A stretch of DNA of 64,000 nucleotides from an uncultured Paracoccaceae bacterium (GTDB taxonomy: Bacteria > Pseudomonadota > Alphaproteobacteria > Rhodobacterales > Rhodobacteraceae): positions 2,480,001-2,544,000 of the forward strand of contig CANLNT010000001.1 of assembly GCA_947492825.1 (NCBI GenBank). Reading direction: 5' to 3'. How positions within the stretch are numbered: position 1 is the stretch's first letter; each line of letters begins with the position of its first letter. Of the stretch, positions 8,811 to 16,991 are shown in pieces. The translations under genes were made by a program, and so were the position numbers. Under the pieces are notes generated by a model. The model saw nothing but the letters and a program-made list of their open reading frames with translations, ran no database searches and was not told the origin of the DNA.

Positions 8811-9185
8811 ATGGAAAAAGACCCCTCTTTCAACGTTCTGGGCAGCACCTTGCAAAGCTGCTCGACCGACCCGATGACCGGCTTCTTTCGCAATGGTGCT
8901 TGCGATACCTGCACAGAGGATGCGGGCAGTCACACGGTGTGCGCGGTGATGACGGCCGAATTCCTCGCCTATTCGAAATACGTCGGCAATGATCTGTCGA
9001 CGCCCCGGCCCGCGTTTGGCTTTCCCGGCCTGAACCCAGGCGACGGCTGGTGTTTGTGCGCCTCGCGGTTTCTGCAGGCCCATGACGAAGGCTGCGCGCC
9101 GCAAGTGAATCTGCATGCCACCCATGTGCGCGCGCTTGAGATTGTCCCGATTGATGTGCTGCGCCAGTATGATGCGACTGATTAG
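8811..9185 (+). CDS. DUF2237 family protein
   Basis: A 124-residue protein of the DUF2237 family, uncharacterised. The family signature is plain: NVLGSTLQSCS, then GFFRNGACDT, HTVCAVMTAEFLAYSK, GNDLSTPRPAFGFPGLNPGDGWCLCASR and a conserved tail with LEIVPIDVL. Six conserved cysteines in an otherwise cytoplasmic-looking protein suggest metal or disulfide chemistry, but no activity is established. It lies nine bases after DUF2332 and overlaps the next gene's start. Confidence 0.9.
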   Translation: MEKDPSFNVLGSTLQSCSTDPMTGFFRNGACDTCTEDAGSHTVCAVMTAEFLAYSKYVGNDLSTPRPAFGFPGLNPGDGWCLCASRFLQAHDEGCAPQVNLHATHVRALEIVPIDVLRQYDATD

Positions 9186-9750
9186 TTTCTTGTTGCTGCT
9201 GGCAGCCCCGGTTTCAGCACAGGATATCCGCCCGCAAGAGGCCGCGCGACTGGCGGATTTGGACGCCACCGCGGGCGATGCGCTGTTGGGGGCCTTTGCC
9301 GCGGGCCGTCGCGGCGACATTGACCTGCTGCAAGAGGCTTTGGCCGGGTCGCCCCTGCCCCCGCTGCAGACCACGCTGGCAGGCGATTGGTCGTGTCGCA
9401 CGTTCAAGATGGGCGGTCTGGTCAGTCTGGTGGCTTATGCCAAGTTTGACTGCCGGATCACACCGGATGGGACCAGGTTCACCTTTGAAAAACTGACCGG
9501 AAGCCAGCGCACATCCGGCACAATCCAGATCATCGACGGGCGGATGATCTATCTGGGTGTGGGCACAGTGAATGACGCGCCACAGCGCGCCTATGACGCG
9601 CTGCACCCGGCATTTATTGGCAACGGAGAAGTGCAGCCGCAGGTCGGGTTGGTCGAACAATCCGGGCCCGATAGCGTCCGCATCCTGTTCCCTTCACCGG
9701 TGGTGGAAAGCGACTTTGATGTGCTTTGGCTGACCCGCGCGCCCGGCTAG
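9172..9750 (+). CDS. Secreted DUF4893-like protein
   Basis: A 192-residue exported protein. The start at 9172 gives a clean signal peptide (MRLISFLLLLAAPVSA-QD). The mature part has an N-terminal helical section and then LAGDWSCRTFKMGG, a strand-rich region with FDCRITPDG, and YDALHPAFIGNGEVQP, features of DUF4893 proteins found in Rhodobacterales. Function unknown; two conserved cysteines could form a periplasmic disulfide. It overlaps the end of DUF2237 by 14 bases, so it is in the same transcription unit as pth. Confidence 0.75.
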   Translation: MRLISFLLLLAAPVSAQDIRPQEAARLADLDATAGDALLGAFAAGRRGDIDLLQEALAGSPLPPLQTTLAGDWSCRTFKMGGLVSLVAYAKFDCRITPDGTRFTFEKLTGSQRTSGTIQIIDGRMIYLGVGTVNDAPQRAYDALHPAFIGNGEVQPQVGLVEQSGPDSVRILFPSPVVESDFDVLWLTRAPG

Positions 9751-9753
9751 GCG

Positions 9754-10257
9754 TCACTGTGCTGCGACGCGCAATCCGGTGGCACCGCCGTCCATCAACT
9801 CTTCAATAAAGAGGCTCAGCAATTGGGGCCGTCCACTGACGCCGGCCTTGCGGTAGATCGCGTTGGTTTGGGCCTTCACGGTGCCCTCGCTGGTTTCGCG
9901 CAGCACGGCGATTTCGGCGGTGGATAGCCCTTTGATCGCAAAAAGCGCCACGTCGCGTTCGGCCGGCGTAAGCCCCCAGTTTTCGAATCGTTCTTCAAGC
10001 AGGTCCATGAAAGCACCCGATGCCGCCTGCAACTGGCGTTCGATCTTGGCGTTGCGCTGCAGGGTGCGGCGCAACAACAGGCCGCCGTAGACAAGGCCAA
10101 GCAGCAGGCCAAGGGCCGCACCAAGCTCGATCAGCTCGTTGACTATCCAGGGGAAGGGACGCAAGCCGGTGATGGCCGAGAAGAGGTTCACCAGATAGAG
10201 GGCCGCGCAAATCGCTTGCACGGCCAAAACAACGATCAGGATCAGACTACGCCCCAT
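9754..10257 (-). CDS. Membrane-anchored LuxR-type HTH regulator
   Basis: A 167-residue protein with two N-terminal membrane helices (about residues 5-27 and 39-63), a short linker that may form a coiled coil (RNAKIERQLQAASGAF), and a C-terminal GerE/LuxR helix-turn-helix (LTPAERDVALFAIKGLSTAEI followed by SEGTVKAQTNAIYRKAG). There is no response-regulator receiver domain, so the signal must enter through the membrane part or the linker. It starts 19 bases after the poly-Asp PepSY gene on the same strand, so it is probably co-transcribed with it and could report on the state of those secreted proteins. That link is inference. Confidence 0.82.
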   Translation of the reverse strand: MGRSLILIVVLAVQAICAALYLVNLFSAITGLRPFPWIVNELIELGAALGLLLGLVYGGLLLRRTLQRNAKIERQLQAASGAFMDLLEERFENWGLTPAERDVALFAIKGLSTAEIAVLRETSEGTVKAQTNAIYRKAGVSGRPQLLSLFIEELMDGGATGLRVAAQ

Positions 10258-10274
10258 GATCCCGATGCCCGTCT

Positions 10275-10400
10275 AGTTAATCGTCATCATCATCGTCGTC
10301 ATCACCGTCGTCATCACCGTCGTCGTCATCATCATCATCATCGTCGTCGTCATCATCATCGTCGTCGTCATCGTCGTCGTCATCATCGCGGTCTCGATCC
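10275..10400. repeat. Asp-codon (GAT/GAC) microsatellite, copy 1
   Basis: On the plus strand this is a near-continuous run of ATC/GTC triplets that encodes the aspartate tail of the minus-strand gene. The mixture of GAT and GAC keeps it imperfect. Triplet tracts of this sort can change length by slippage without shifting the frame. Confidence 0.85.
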
Positions 10401-10843
10401 CGGTCATCGTCATCATCGTCATCCCGGCTGCCGCGCCCGGAATTTGACGACCCGTTGCCGGAATTGTCCCGCTCAGCGCGGTCATCCTTGTCGTCATCAT
10501 CATCGTCACGGTCACCGCCGGAAGACCGGCTGCCGCTGCCTGAATTGCTGCCGGATGAGCGGTTGGGGTCCACCACATTGACCCTGGGCCGATCAGCGCT
10601 GTTGCTGCGAGGTTCCCAAAAGTCACGCAGGATCTCGCCCGTTGTGGGGTTGAACACCATCTCGCGTTCCAGGGTGTTTGAATAAGCCTTGAGTTGCACG
10701 CGGCCCAGCAAGGTGCGTTGCACTTCGATGCGGGTAAAGCCCTGGGCCTGCAATTGCGAAACGATCTGATCCTGTACCGATTGGGCCGACGCCCCGACGG
10801 GCGACAGAAGAAGCAGCGCTGCAATAACGATCAATCTCAACAT
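10277..10843 (-). CDS. Secreted PepSY-like protein with poly-aspartate tail (copy 1)
   Basis: About 188 residues. A signal peptide (MLRLIVIAALLLLSPVGASA) precedes a PepSY-like fold: VQDQIVSQLQAQGFTRIEV, then LLGRVQLKAYSNTLEREMVFN and PTTGEILRDF. After a Ser/Gly/Arg linker, the C-terminal third is almost pure aspartate broken by a few Arg and Gly. Such a tail should be disordered and bind many divalent cations outside the cytoplasm. It is a paralogue of the next gene upstream. I started at 10843 because the signal peptide begins there; an upstream ATG gives an unlikely charged extension. Exact function unknown. Confidence 0.8.
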   Translation of the reverse strand: MLRLIVIAALLLLSPVGASAQSVQDQIVSQLQAQGFTRIEVQRTLLGRVQLKAYSNTLEREMVFNPTTGEILRDFWEPRSNSADRPRVNVVDPNRSSGSNSGSGSRSSGGDRDDDDDDKDDRAERDNSGNGSSNSGRGSRDDDDDDDRDRDRDDDDDDDDDDDDDDDDDDDDDDDGDDDGDDDDDDDD

Positions 10844-10930
10844 GTTGCCCACCAAGGTCACCCCCGCACCAGGTTGGTGCGAGGGCACAGCTCTTATTGT
10901 GATCTGCGTCCGCGATGAACGCAACGACGA

Positions 10931-11515
10931 TCAATCGTCATCATCATCATCATCGTCGTCGTCATCGTCATCGTCATCATCATCGTCATCGTCATCATCA
11001 TCATCGTCGTCATCGTCATCATCGTCGTCGTCATCCCGACCACCCCGGCGATCATCATCGTCGTCGTCGTCATCGTCCCGACCACCCCGGCGATCATCGT
11101 CGTCATCGTCATCGTCGTCCCGACCACCCCGGCGATCATCGTCGTCATCGTCATCGTCGTCCCGGCCACCGCGACGATCATCGTCATCGTCATCATCGTC
11201 ATTCCGGTTGCGATCGCCGACGAAGTCCCGGTTTTCATTGCGGACCTCGATGCCGGGGGCGGTATCGTCATCTGCGTCGACGCGGTTCACCTCTTGCTTG
11301 ATGATCTCGCCAGTGCGGGCGTCATAGACAACCTCCAACTCGCGGTTGCCGCGAATGGCCTCGACCTTGATCTGACTGAGGCCGTTTTTCACTTCGATCC
11401 GGGTATAGCCCTGCGCTTGCAGCTGCGGGATGACCTGATCAGCGATGGATTGGGCGGTCGCCGCACCGGCCAGCAGCGACAGGGTGACGGTCGAGACTTT
11501 CAGAAGCGTTTTCAT
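10931..11515 (-). CDS. Secreted PepSY-like protein with tandem Asp/RRGGR repeats (copy 2)
   Basis: About 194 residues. A signal peptide (MKTLLKVSTVTLSLLAGAATA) is followed by a PepSY-like fold (SIADQVIPQLQAQGYTRIEV, ELEVVYDARTGEIIKQEV). The C-terminal half holds four blocks of eight or nine Asp, each closed by RRGGR, then a run of about 34 Asp to the stop. The 42-base repeat unit is also seen at DNA level. I prefer ATG 11515 because AAGGA lies eight bases ahead; ATG 11521 is two bases from it. It is probably a periplasmic or extracellular cation-binding protein, inferred from composition. It is the first gene of the operon that continues into copy 1 and the LuxR gene. Confidence 0.82.
   Translation of the reverse strand: MKTLLKVSTVTLSLLAGAATAQSIADQVIPQLQAQGYTRIEVKNGLSQIKVEAIRGNRELEVVYDARTGEIIKQEVNRVDADDDTAPGIEVRNENRDFVGDRNRNDDDDDDDDRRGGRDDDDDDDDDRRGGRDDDDDDDDDRRGGRDDDDDDDDDRRGGRDDDDDDDDDDDDDDDDDDDDDDDDDDDDDDDDDD
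10934..11200. repeat. Tandem 42-bp repeats and Asp-codon microsatellite, copy 2
   Basis: Four units encoding Asp8-9 plus Arg-Arg-Gly-Gly-Arg, followed by a long GAT/GAC tract. The RRGGR portions are almost identical between units, which indicates recent duplication or conversion. The repeats are coding, not a CRISPR array: there are no unique spacers. Confidence 0.9.
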
Positions 11516-11636
11516 GGACATGTTCCTTTGGTTCGGATGCTACGGTCCGTCCGCAGCGATGCCCCGGTGATGCCGCGACACAGCACTCTGAGATATTGTC
11601 CCAAGGTTTAGGAGCGTCGCCATAAACCCAACGCAT

Positions 11637-11665
11637 AAGGGCCTAAACTATTGGTCTAGGCCCTT
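11637..11665 (-). terminator. Hairpin after trpB
   Basis: Perfect nine-base arms AAGGGCCTA / TAGGCCCTT around an 11-base loop, 24 bases after the trpB stop on the minus strand. There is no long T-run, so it may end transcription weakly or protect the 3' end. It separates trpB from the poly-Asp operon. Confidence 0.55.
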
Positions 11666-11689
11666 GGACTTGCAGTTTATCGCGCGTGC

Positions 11690-12937
11690 CTATTCCACGC
11701 TTCGCCCCTCTGGCCCTGACATATCGAACCCGAGCGCGCGGGCGACGGTAAAGATATCCTTGTCGCCACGGCCACACATGTTCATCACGATGATGTGGTC
11801 CTTGGGCAGATCGGGGGCGATCTTCATGACGTGGGCCAGCGCATGGCTGGGTTCGAGCGCGGGGATGATGCCTTCGGTCGCGCAGGACAGCTGGAAGGCT
11901 TCCAGCGCTTCGGCGTCAGTGATCGAGACATATTGCGCGCGGCCGATTTCGTGCAGCCATGCGTGTTCGGGACCGATGCCGGGATAATCGAGGCCTGCGG
12001 AGATGCTGAAGCCTTCGAGGATTTGTCCGTCATCGTCTTGCAGCAGATAGGTGCGGTTGCCGTGCAGCACGCCGGGGCGTCCACCGGTGAGTGACGCGCA
12101 GTGTTCCATTTTCATGTTCACGCCTTTGCCGCCCGCCTCAACGCCAATGATGCCGACATCTTTGTCATCGAGGAACGGGAAAAACAGGCCCATGGCATTG
12201 GACCCGCCTCCGATGGCGGCGATCAATGTGTCGGGCAAGCGGCCCTCGGCGGCCATGATCTGTTCCTTGGCTTCCTTGCCGATGATCGCCTGAAAGTCGC
12301 GCACCATGGCCGGGTATGGGTGCGGGCCTGCCACCGTGCCGATGCAGTAGAAGGTGTCGCGCACATTGGTGACCCAGTCGCGCAGCGCGTCGTTCATCGC
12401 ATCCTTGAGCGTGCCGCGACCGGATGTGACGGGGATGACTTCGGCCCCCAAAAGCCGCATCCGGAAGACGTTGGGCGCCTGGCGTTCGACGTCATGTGCG
12501 CCCATGTAGACCACGCATTTCAGGCCGAACTTGGCGCAGACCGTGGCGGTGGCCACGCCGTGCTGACCGGCACCGGTTTCGGCGATGATCCGGGTCTTGC
12601 CCATGCGGCGCGCGAGGATGATCTGGCCCAGCACGTTGTTGATCTTGTGCGCGCCTGTGTGGTTAAGCTCATCCCGTTTGAGGTAGATCTTGGCACCGCC
12701 CAGATGTTCGGTCAGGCGTTCGGCGAAATAAAGCGGGCTGGGGCGACCGACGTAATGGGTCCAGAGGTCGTGCATCTCGGCCCAGAAGCTGTCGTCGGTT
12801 TTGGCGTGTTCGTACTGCGCCTCGAGGTCGAGGATCAGCGGCATCAGCGTCTCGGACACAAAGCGCCCGCCAAAGTCGCCAAAGCGGCCGTTTTCGTCGG
12901 GTCCGGTCATGAAAGAGTTGATCAGGTCGTCAGGCAT
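11690..12937 (-). CDS. trpB: Tryptophan synthase beta chain
   Basis: PLP enzyme that condenses indole with serine to make tryptophan, in the alpha2-beta2 complex with TrpA. The 415-residue length is normal. Seen: [17 protein letters not shown], the PLP lysine in [23 protein letters not shown], and the phosphate-binding glycine loop [13 protein letters not shown]. The C-terminal [12 protein letters not shown] is also present. trpA is not adjacent in this window, as expected if it lies elsewhere. Upstream on the same strand are a small gene and trpF. The unusual double palindromes at 13035-13148 lie in the 5' region. Confidence 0.98.
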   Translation of the reverse strand: MPDDLINSFMTGPDENGRFGDFGGRFVSETLMPLILDLEAQYEHAKTDDSFWAEMHDLWTHYVGRPSPLYFAERLTEHLGGAKIYLKRDELNHTGAHKINNVLGQIILARRMGKTRIIAETGAGQHGVATATVCAKFGLKCVVYMGAHDVERQAPNVFRMRLLGAEVIPVTSGRGTLKDAMNDALRDWVTNVRDTFYCIGTVAGPHPYPAMVRDFQAIIGKEAKEQIMAAEGRLPDTLIAAIGGGSNAMGLFFPFLDDKDVGIIGVEAGGKGVNMKMEHCASLTGGRPGVLHGNRTYLLQDDDGQILEGFSISAGLDYPGIGPEHAWLHEIGRAQYVSITDAEALEAFQLSCATEGIIPALEPSHALAHVMKIAPDLPKDHIIVMNMCGRGDKDIFTVARALGFDMSGPEGRSVE

Positions 12938-13034
12938 CGGGCCACCTTCGTTTTTGCACGGAAGAGAGGTATCGCGTGGCCCGGCAATGGTAAAGCGGCA
13001 ACCGGTCGCAGGGCACAGTTTCAGTTCGGCGGAT

Positions 13035-13148
13035 CAGACCCTTCGAAGGGTCTGCAGCAAAGCCTTCAAAGGCTTTGCACCTGCGAATGTCCTGCGCGTC
13101 CCAGACCCTTCAAAGGGTCTGATCCAAAGCCTTCAAAGGCTTTGGATC
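13035..13148. repeat. Four compound palindromes between trpB and the small upstream gene
   Basis: The pattern occurs twice. First comes CAGACCCTTC/GAAGGGTCTG (13035-13054) followed by GCAAAGCCTT-CA-AAGGCTTTGC (13057-13078). Then CAGACCCTTCAAAGGGTCTG (13102-13121) is followed by GATCCAAAGCCTT-CA-AAGGCTTTGGATC (13121-13148), the last with perfect 13-base arms. Each could form a strong hairpin in the leader of trpB. The doubled modular form looks like a dispersed intergenic repeat. No T-run follows, so they are not ordinary terminators. Confidence 0.8.
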
Positions 13149-13160
13149 CACCACGCCCGC

Positions 13161-13412
13161 TCACTCGATCAGACGGACATCAGACTGATTGCACAGAATG
13201 ATGTAGTCGCCGCCATTTTCAATCGCGCGATACCCGCGACGTCGAATTTCGCCTTCAAAGGCCTGCCTGCCGACAAAGCGTTCAACATCCCGCACCTTCC
13301 GGCGCACCACGCCACCGTATTGGGCAGCTTTGGCGCTGAACAGATGCTGCAACCAATGTGCAGCGCTCAGATATTCGGGAACCTGGGTCATGACCATACT
13401 CTGGCCCGACAT
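13161..13412 (-). CDS. Small conserved-looking protein between trpF and trpB
   Basis: About 83 residues from ATG 13412, or about 76-78 from the internal ATGs at 13397 or 13391. It is rich in basic residues and has a YLSAAHWLQHLFSAKAAQYGGVVRRKVRDVERFVG stretch that should be helical, then FEGEIRRRGYRAIENGGDYIILCNQ, which suggests a strand-turn-strand. I do not recognise the family. It begins 13 bases after the trpF stop and has no membrane segment or signal peptide, so it is probably a small cytoplasmic protein in the trpF operon. No function assigned. Confidence 0.6.
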   Translation of the reverse strand: MSGQSMVMTQVPEYLSAAHWLQHLFSAKAAQYGGVVRRKVRDVERFVGRQAFEGEIRRRGYRAIENGGDYIILCNQSDVRLIE

Positions 13413-13425
13413 GGTTAAAGTGGGG

Positions 13426-14073
13426 TTAAGCGCCGCGCGCCGCCGCACAGAAGGCGGCAATCAGCGCGGGGTCCTTGACCCCGGGTGCCGTTTCCACGCC
13501 TGAGCTGACGTCAACCTGCCGCACGCCAGTCTGACGAATGGCTTCTGCCACGTTGTCAGGCGTCAACCCACCCGCCAGCATCCAGGGCACCGGCCAGCGC
13601 CGCCCTTGCAGAAGCGTCCAGTCAAACACCAGCCCATTGCCACCGGGCAAATCTGCGCCCTTGGGGGCCTTGGCATCCACCAAAATTTGATCGGCGACGC
13701 CCAGGTGCGCGTCTAGCTCGGCCAAATCAAGGGCCTCAGCCACGCCGACGACCTTCATCACTGGCAGGCCATAACGCGCCTTGACGGCGGCGACACGCGT
13801 GGGTGTTTCGTGGCCATGCAACTGGATGATATCGGGCAGGGCCTTGTCCACGATCAGATCCAGCGTGGCGTCGTCCACATCCACCACCAGTGCAACCTTG
13901 GCCACGCCCAGAGGCACATGGAGGGCCAAGGCGGCGGCCTGATCCACTGTCACGCTCCGCGGTGATTTGGCAAAGAAGTTCAGGCCGATGTAACGCGCGC
14001 CCGCATCCGCGGCAGCCGCGATGGTGTCGGGCGTTTTCAGCCCGCAAATCTTGACCGCAATGTCAGATGTCAC
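13426..14073 (-). CDS. trpF: Phosphoribosylanthranilate isomerase
   Basis: Amadori isomerase of tryptophan synthesis, acting on phosphoribosylanthranilate as a single (beta/alpha)8 barrel. The 215-residue protein has [11 protein letters not shown] with the catalytic Cys, [14 protein letters not shown], and [21 protein letters not shown] is followed by [15 protein letters not shown] with the catalytic Asp and the C-terminal phosphate loop. Its ATG overlaps the stop codon of lapA. It lies in the order ihfB-lapA-trpF-trpB common in Rhodobacterales. Confidence 0.97.
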   Translation of the reverse strand: MTSDIAVKICGLKTPDTIAAAADAGARYIGLNFFAKSPRSVTVDQAAALALHVPLGVAKVALVVDVDDATLDLIVDKALPDIIQLHGHETPTRVAAVKARYGLPVMKVVGVAEALDLAELDAHLGVADQILVDAKAPKGADLPGGNGLVFDWTLLQGRRWPVPWMLAGGLTPDNVAEAIRQTGVRQVDVSSGVETAPGVKDPALIAAFCAAARGA

Positions 14074-14429
14074 CGCGCCGGTGCGTCCAAAAGCGCCAGC
14101 ACGTCGTCGCCCTTTTCGGGGCTGGCCGATTTGGCACGCAAATCGGCGACTTCTTTGCGCAGTGCGGCCACTTCGCGCGCCTTGGCGCGTGCATCAGAGC
14201 GGATGCGGAATTCGCGCACCCATTCCCACAGGAAGCCGATTAACAGACCCACGCCGACGCTGATGAAGATGACCACAAAAAGCGGTAGCGACACATCGGG
14301 CGAGATACGCAACAGATCTGCCAATGGCGTAGGCATTGCGTGCACGGTGACCTCACCGCGGTTCCCCAACCCCACAATGATCAGGCACAGCCCGACAATC
14401 GCCCAAAAGCCGTAACGCAGCGTCTTCAT
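14070..14429 (-). CDS. lapA: LapA domain-containing inner membrane protein
   Basis: A 119-residue protein of the LapA (DUF1049) family. It has a first membrane helix ([20 protein letters not shown]), a periplasmic loop, a second helix ([23 protein letters not shown]) and a cytoplasmic helical tail with heptad spacing ([19 protein letters not shown]). In enterobacteria LapA works with LapB in regulating LpxC turnover. Here no lapB neighbour is visible, and the role is inferred from family only. It overlaps trpF by four bases and lies 28 bases after ihfB. Confidence 0.85.
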   Translation of the reverse strand: MKTLRYGFWAIVGLCLIIVGLGNRGEVTVHAMPTPLADLLRISPDVSLPLFVVIFISVGVGLLIGFLWEWVREFRIRSDARAKAREVAALRKEVADLRAKSASPEKGDDVLALLDAPAR

Positions 14430-14457
14430 TCTTGATACCCTTTGGCAGCGGGCGCAG

Positions 14458-14739
14458 TTACGCCCCGTTCAAACGATCTCGTAGCAGTTTGCCGGTCTTG
14501 AAGAAAGGCACATGCTTCTCTTCAACTTCTACCGCCTCGCCGGTGCGCGGGTTCCGACCGGTGCGGCCGTCGCGCTTTTTCACCGAGAATGCGCCAAATC
14601 CGCGCAGCTCGACTCGGTCGCCATCGGCCATCGCACCTGTGATCTCTTCGAAAATCGTGCTGACAATGCGCTCGACATCGCGTTGAAACAGGTGGGGGTT
14701 CTCGTCTGCGATCTTCTGAATCAGTTCCGAGCGTATCAT
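14458..14739 (-). CDS. ihfB: Integration host factor beta subunit
   Basis: DNA-bending protein that forms a heterodimer with IhfA. The 93-residue protein from ATG 14739 (preceded by GGGGGT) has the family's full length. [17 protein letters not shown] forms the dimer helices. [13 protein letters not shown] is followed by the GRNPRTGE beta-arm with the intercalating Pro, and [14 protein letters not shown] ends the protein. A longer frame to 14769 lacks support. It is followed by lapA and trpF on the same strand. Confidence 0.97.
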   Translation of the reverse strand: MIRSELIQKIADENPHLFQRDVERIVSTIFEEITGAMADGDRVELRGFGAFSVKKRDGRTGRNPRTGEAVEVEEKHVPFFKTGKLLRDRLNGA

Positions 14740-15243
14740 TCCGTGTGACCCCCCAAAGGCATTGAACATATGGCGCAGGTTTGCCCCGCATTGGGGCCGA
14801 CTATAGGCGCTAACTTCCGATCACGAAATAGTGCCATTGCCCTGATTTGCGGGAAATTGTGTGTTTCCTTGGCGTTTGCGCGCCTTGCAAGCCCTTGATT
14901 AGCGACATGCTTTTGCCCGCGCGTCTGAAATCGGGTGACGCCCCTGATCCGATTCGCACCAATGCTGCGCTGCGTCATGGGCACGTCAGCCGGGTCCGGC
15001 GTAGCGCGTGCGCAACCGCAGCTTGTCGTGGGGATGTGGCTAATCTCTTTCATCGACCGGCTTTACCGGACGGGCCGAGTACCCACTGCCGTCTGCGCGG
15101 GCAACCTGACACCCTTGGAAACGGGATCTTGTCGATCATGCTTGTGGCGCGCATCTGAGACGGTCACATCGCGCGACAAAATGTAGCGGTCATTCCCAAT
15201 GCAACGCAGGTCGGGATTGATCAGAATCTATGCATTTGAGAAC
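14740..15243. other. Intergenic region between rpsA terminator and ihfB
   Basis: About 500 bases with short frames but no convincing gene. It must carry the ihfB promoter and ribosome binding site (GGGGGT near 14750). I see no tRNA-like fold and no strong inverted repeat apart from the rpsA terminator at its right end. Confidence 0.5.
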
Positions 15244-15278
15244 AAAAAGGCCCCGCCGCACGGGTGTGCGACGGGGCC
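15244..15278 (-). terminator. Intrinsic terminator of rpsA
   Basis: On the minus strand, GGCCCCGTCGCACA pairs with TGCGGCGGGGCC around a short loop, followed directly by TTTTTGTT. It begins about 36 bases after the rpsA stop. GC-rich stem plus U-tract is textbook. Confidence 0.9.
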
Positions 15279-15314
15279 ATGATTTCAGCGGGCAGAGCGA
15301 TCTGCCCGGCGGGA

Positions 15315-16991
15315 TTAGTCGTCGCCCTTGAGCGCCGCACCCAGGATGTCACCGAGCGATGCACCGGAGTCAGAAGAGCCGTACTGCTCAACCGCTTCCT
15401 TCTCTTCGGCAATCTCGCGGGCCTTGATCGACAGACCCAGCTTGCGGGTCTTGCTGTCGATGTTGGTCACGCGCACGTCGACCTTGTCGCCCACGCCGAA
15501 ACGCTCTGGGCGCTGCTCGGCACGGTCGCGCGACAGATCAGAGCGACGGATGAAGGATTTCATGCCTTCATACTCGACCTCGACACCGCCATCTTCGATC
15601 TTGGTCACTTCAACAGTGATGATCGAGCCGCGCTTCACGCCGCCAACCGCATCTGCAAAGGGATCACCGTCAAGAGCCTTGATCGAGAGCGAGATACGCT
15701 CTTTCTCAACGTCGACTTCGGCAACCTTGGCTTTGACCATGTCACCCTTGCGGAAATCGCCGATGACGTCTTCGCCGCGGCCTTCCCAAGTCAGGTCAGA
15801 CAGGTGAACCATGCCGTCGATGTCGCCTTCAAGACCGATGAACAGACCGAATTCGGTGATGTTCTTGACCTCGCCTTCGACCTCGGTGCCCTCAGGGAAC
15901 TGCTCTGCAAAGACTTCCCATGGGTTGCGCATGGTCTGCTTGAGACCAAGGGAAACGCGACGCTTGGCACTGTCGATTTCCAGCACCATGACTTCGACTT
16001 CCTGAGAGGTCGACACGATCTTGCCGGGATGCACGTTCTTTTTGGTCCAGGACATTTCAGAGACGTGAACCAGACCTTCAACGCCCGGCTCCAGCTCTAC
16101 GAACGCGCCGTAGTCGGTGATGTTGGTCACGCGGCCGGTGTGCACGCTTTCCAGCGTGTACTTGGCTTCAACAGCATCCCATGGATCATCCTGCAGCTGC
16201 TTCATGCCAAGGCTGATGCGGTGGGTTTCCTTGTTGATCTTGATGACCTGCACCTTGATCGTTTCACCAATGGTGAGGATCTCGGAGGGGTGGTTCACAC
16301 GGCGCCATGCCATGTCAGTCACGTGCAGCAGGCCGTCAACGCCGCCAAGGTCAACAAACGCACCGTATTCGGTGATGTTCTTGACCACGCCGTCCACTTC
16401 CTGACCTTCGGTCAGGTTGCCGATCACTTCGGCGCGCTGCTCGGCACGGGATTCTTCGAGGATCGCGCGGCGCGACACAACGATGTTGCCACGGCGACGG
16501 TCCATTTTCAGAATCTGGAATGGCTGCTTGAGACCCATCAGCGGGCCCGCGTCGCGCACGGGGCGGACATCAACCTGAGAGCCGGGCAGGAACGCAACAG
16601 CGCCGCCAAGATCGACGGTGAAGCCACCTTTGACGCGGCCAAAGATTGCGCCATCGACGCGTTCTTCGTCGGCATATGCCTTTTCCAGACGATCCCAAGC
16701 TTCCTCGCGGCGGGCCATTTCACGCGAAATGACGGCTTCGCCGCGCGCGTTTTCGACCTGACGCAAGAACACTTCAACCTCGTCCCCTACGGACAGGTCA
16801 GCATCTTCACCGGGATTTGCGAATTCTTTGACATCAACGCGGCCTTCCATCTTGTAGCCTACGTCGATGATGGCTTGGCCTGCTTCAATTGCGATGACCT
16901 TGCCTTTGACAACGCTGCCTTCGGACGGCGTGTCGATTTCGAAGCTTTCGTTCAGGAGGGCTTCGAATTCCTCCATCATGTTATCAGCCAT
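15315..16991 (-). CDS. rpsA: 30S ribosomal protein S1
   Basis: mRNA-binding protein of the small subunit that helps recruit structured leaders. The 558-residue protein from ATG 16991 carries six S1 motifs, beginning with GSVVKGKVIAIEAGQAIIDV near residue 25. Four typical G-x-V-x-x-I-T-x-Y-G-A-F-V repeats follow, such as VDGVVKNITEYGAFVDLGG. The N-terminus MADNMMEEFEALLNESF is typical of alphaproteobacteria. An upstream ATG at 17078 would add an Arg/Lys-rich stretch without family match. The gene normally follows cmk in this order, but cmk is at 52 kb here. Confidence 0.97.
   Translation of the reverse strand: MADNMMEEFEALLNESFEIDTPSEGSVVKGKVIAIEAGQAIIDVGYKMEGRVDVKEFANPGEDADLSVGDEVEVFLRQVENARGEAVISREMARREEAWDRLEKAYADEERVDGAIFGRVKGGFTVDLGGAVAFLPGSQVDVRPVRDAGPLMGLKQPFQILKMDRRRGNIVVSRRAILEESRAEQRAEVIGNLTEGQEVDGVVKNITEYGAFVDLGGVDGLLHVTDMAWRRVNHPSEILTIGETIKVQVIKINKETHRISLGMKQLQDDPWDAVEAKYTLESVHTGRVTNITDYGAFVELEPGVEGLVHVSEMSWTKKNVHPGKIVSTSQEVEVMVLEIDSAKRRVSLGLKQTMRNPWEVFAEQFPEGTEVEGEVKNITEFGLFIGLEGDIDGMVHLSDLTWEGRGEDVIGDFRKGDMVKAKVAEVDVEKERISLSIKALDGDPFADAVGGVKRGSIITVEVTKIEDGGVEVEYEGMKSFIRRSDLSRDRAEQRPERFGVGDKVDVRVTNIDSKTRKLGLSIKAREIAEEKEAVEQYGSSDSGASLGDILGAALKGDD

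Noticed and set aside
10216-10581. A His/Arg-rich frame on the plus strand across the Asp tail of copy 1
   Set aside because: It is the reverse complement of the GAT/GAC tract; signal peptide and PepSY fold support the minus-strand reading.
10934-11200. Regular 42-base repeats resembling a CRISPR array
   Set aside because: Spacers are also Asp codons and not unique, and the repeats keep the reading frame of a secreted protein. No cas genes.
10842-11327. A poly-Ser frame on the plus strand across copy 2
   Set aside because: Same cause: complement of Asp codons gives Ser or His runs. No ribosome site or family match.
12938-13160. Trp attenuator with leader peptide before trpB
   Set aside because: No short frame with tandem Trp codons precedes trpB, and the hairpins lack a T-run.
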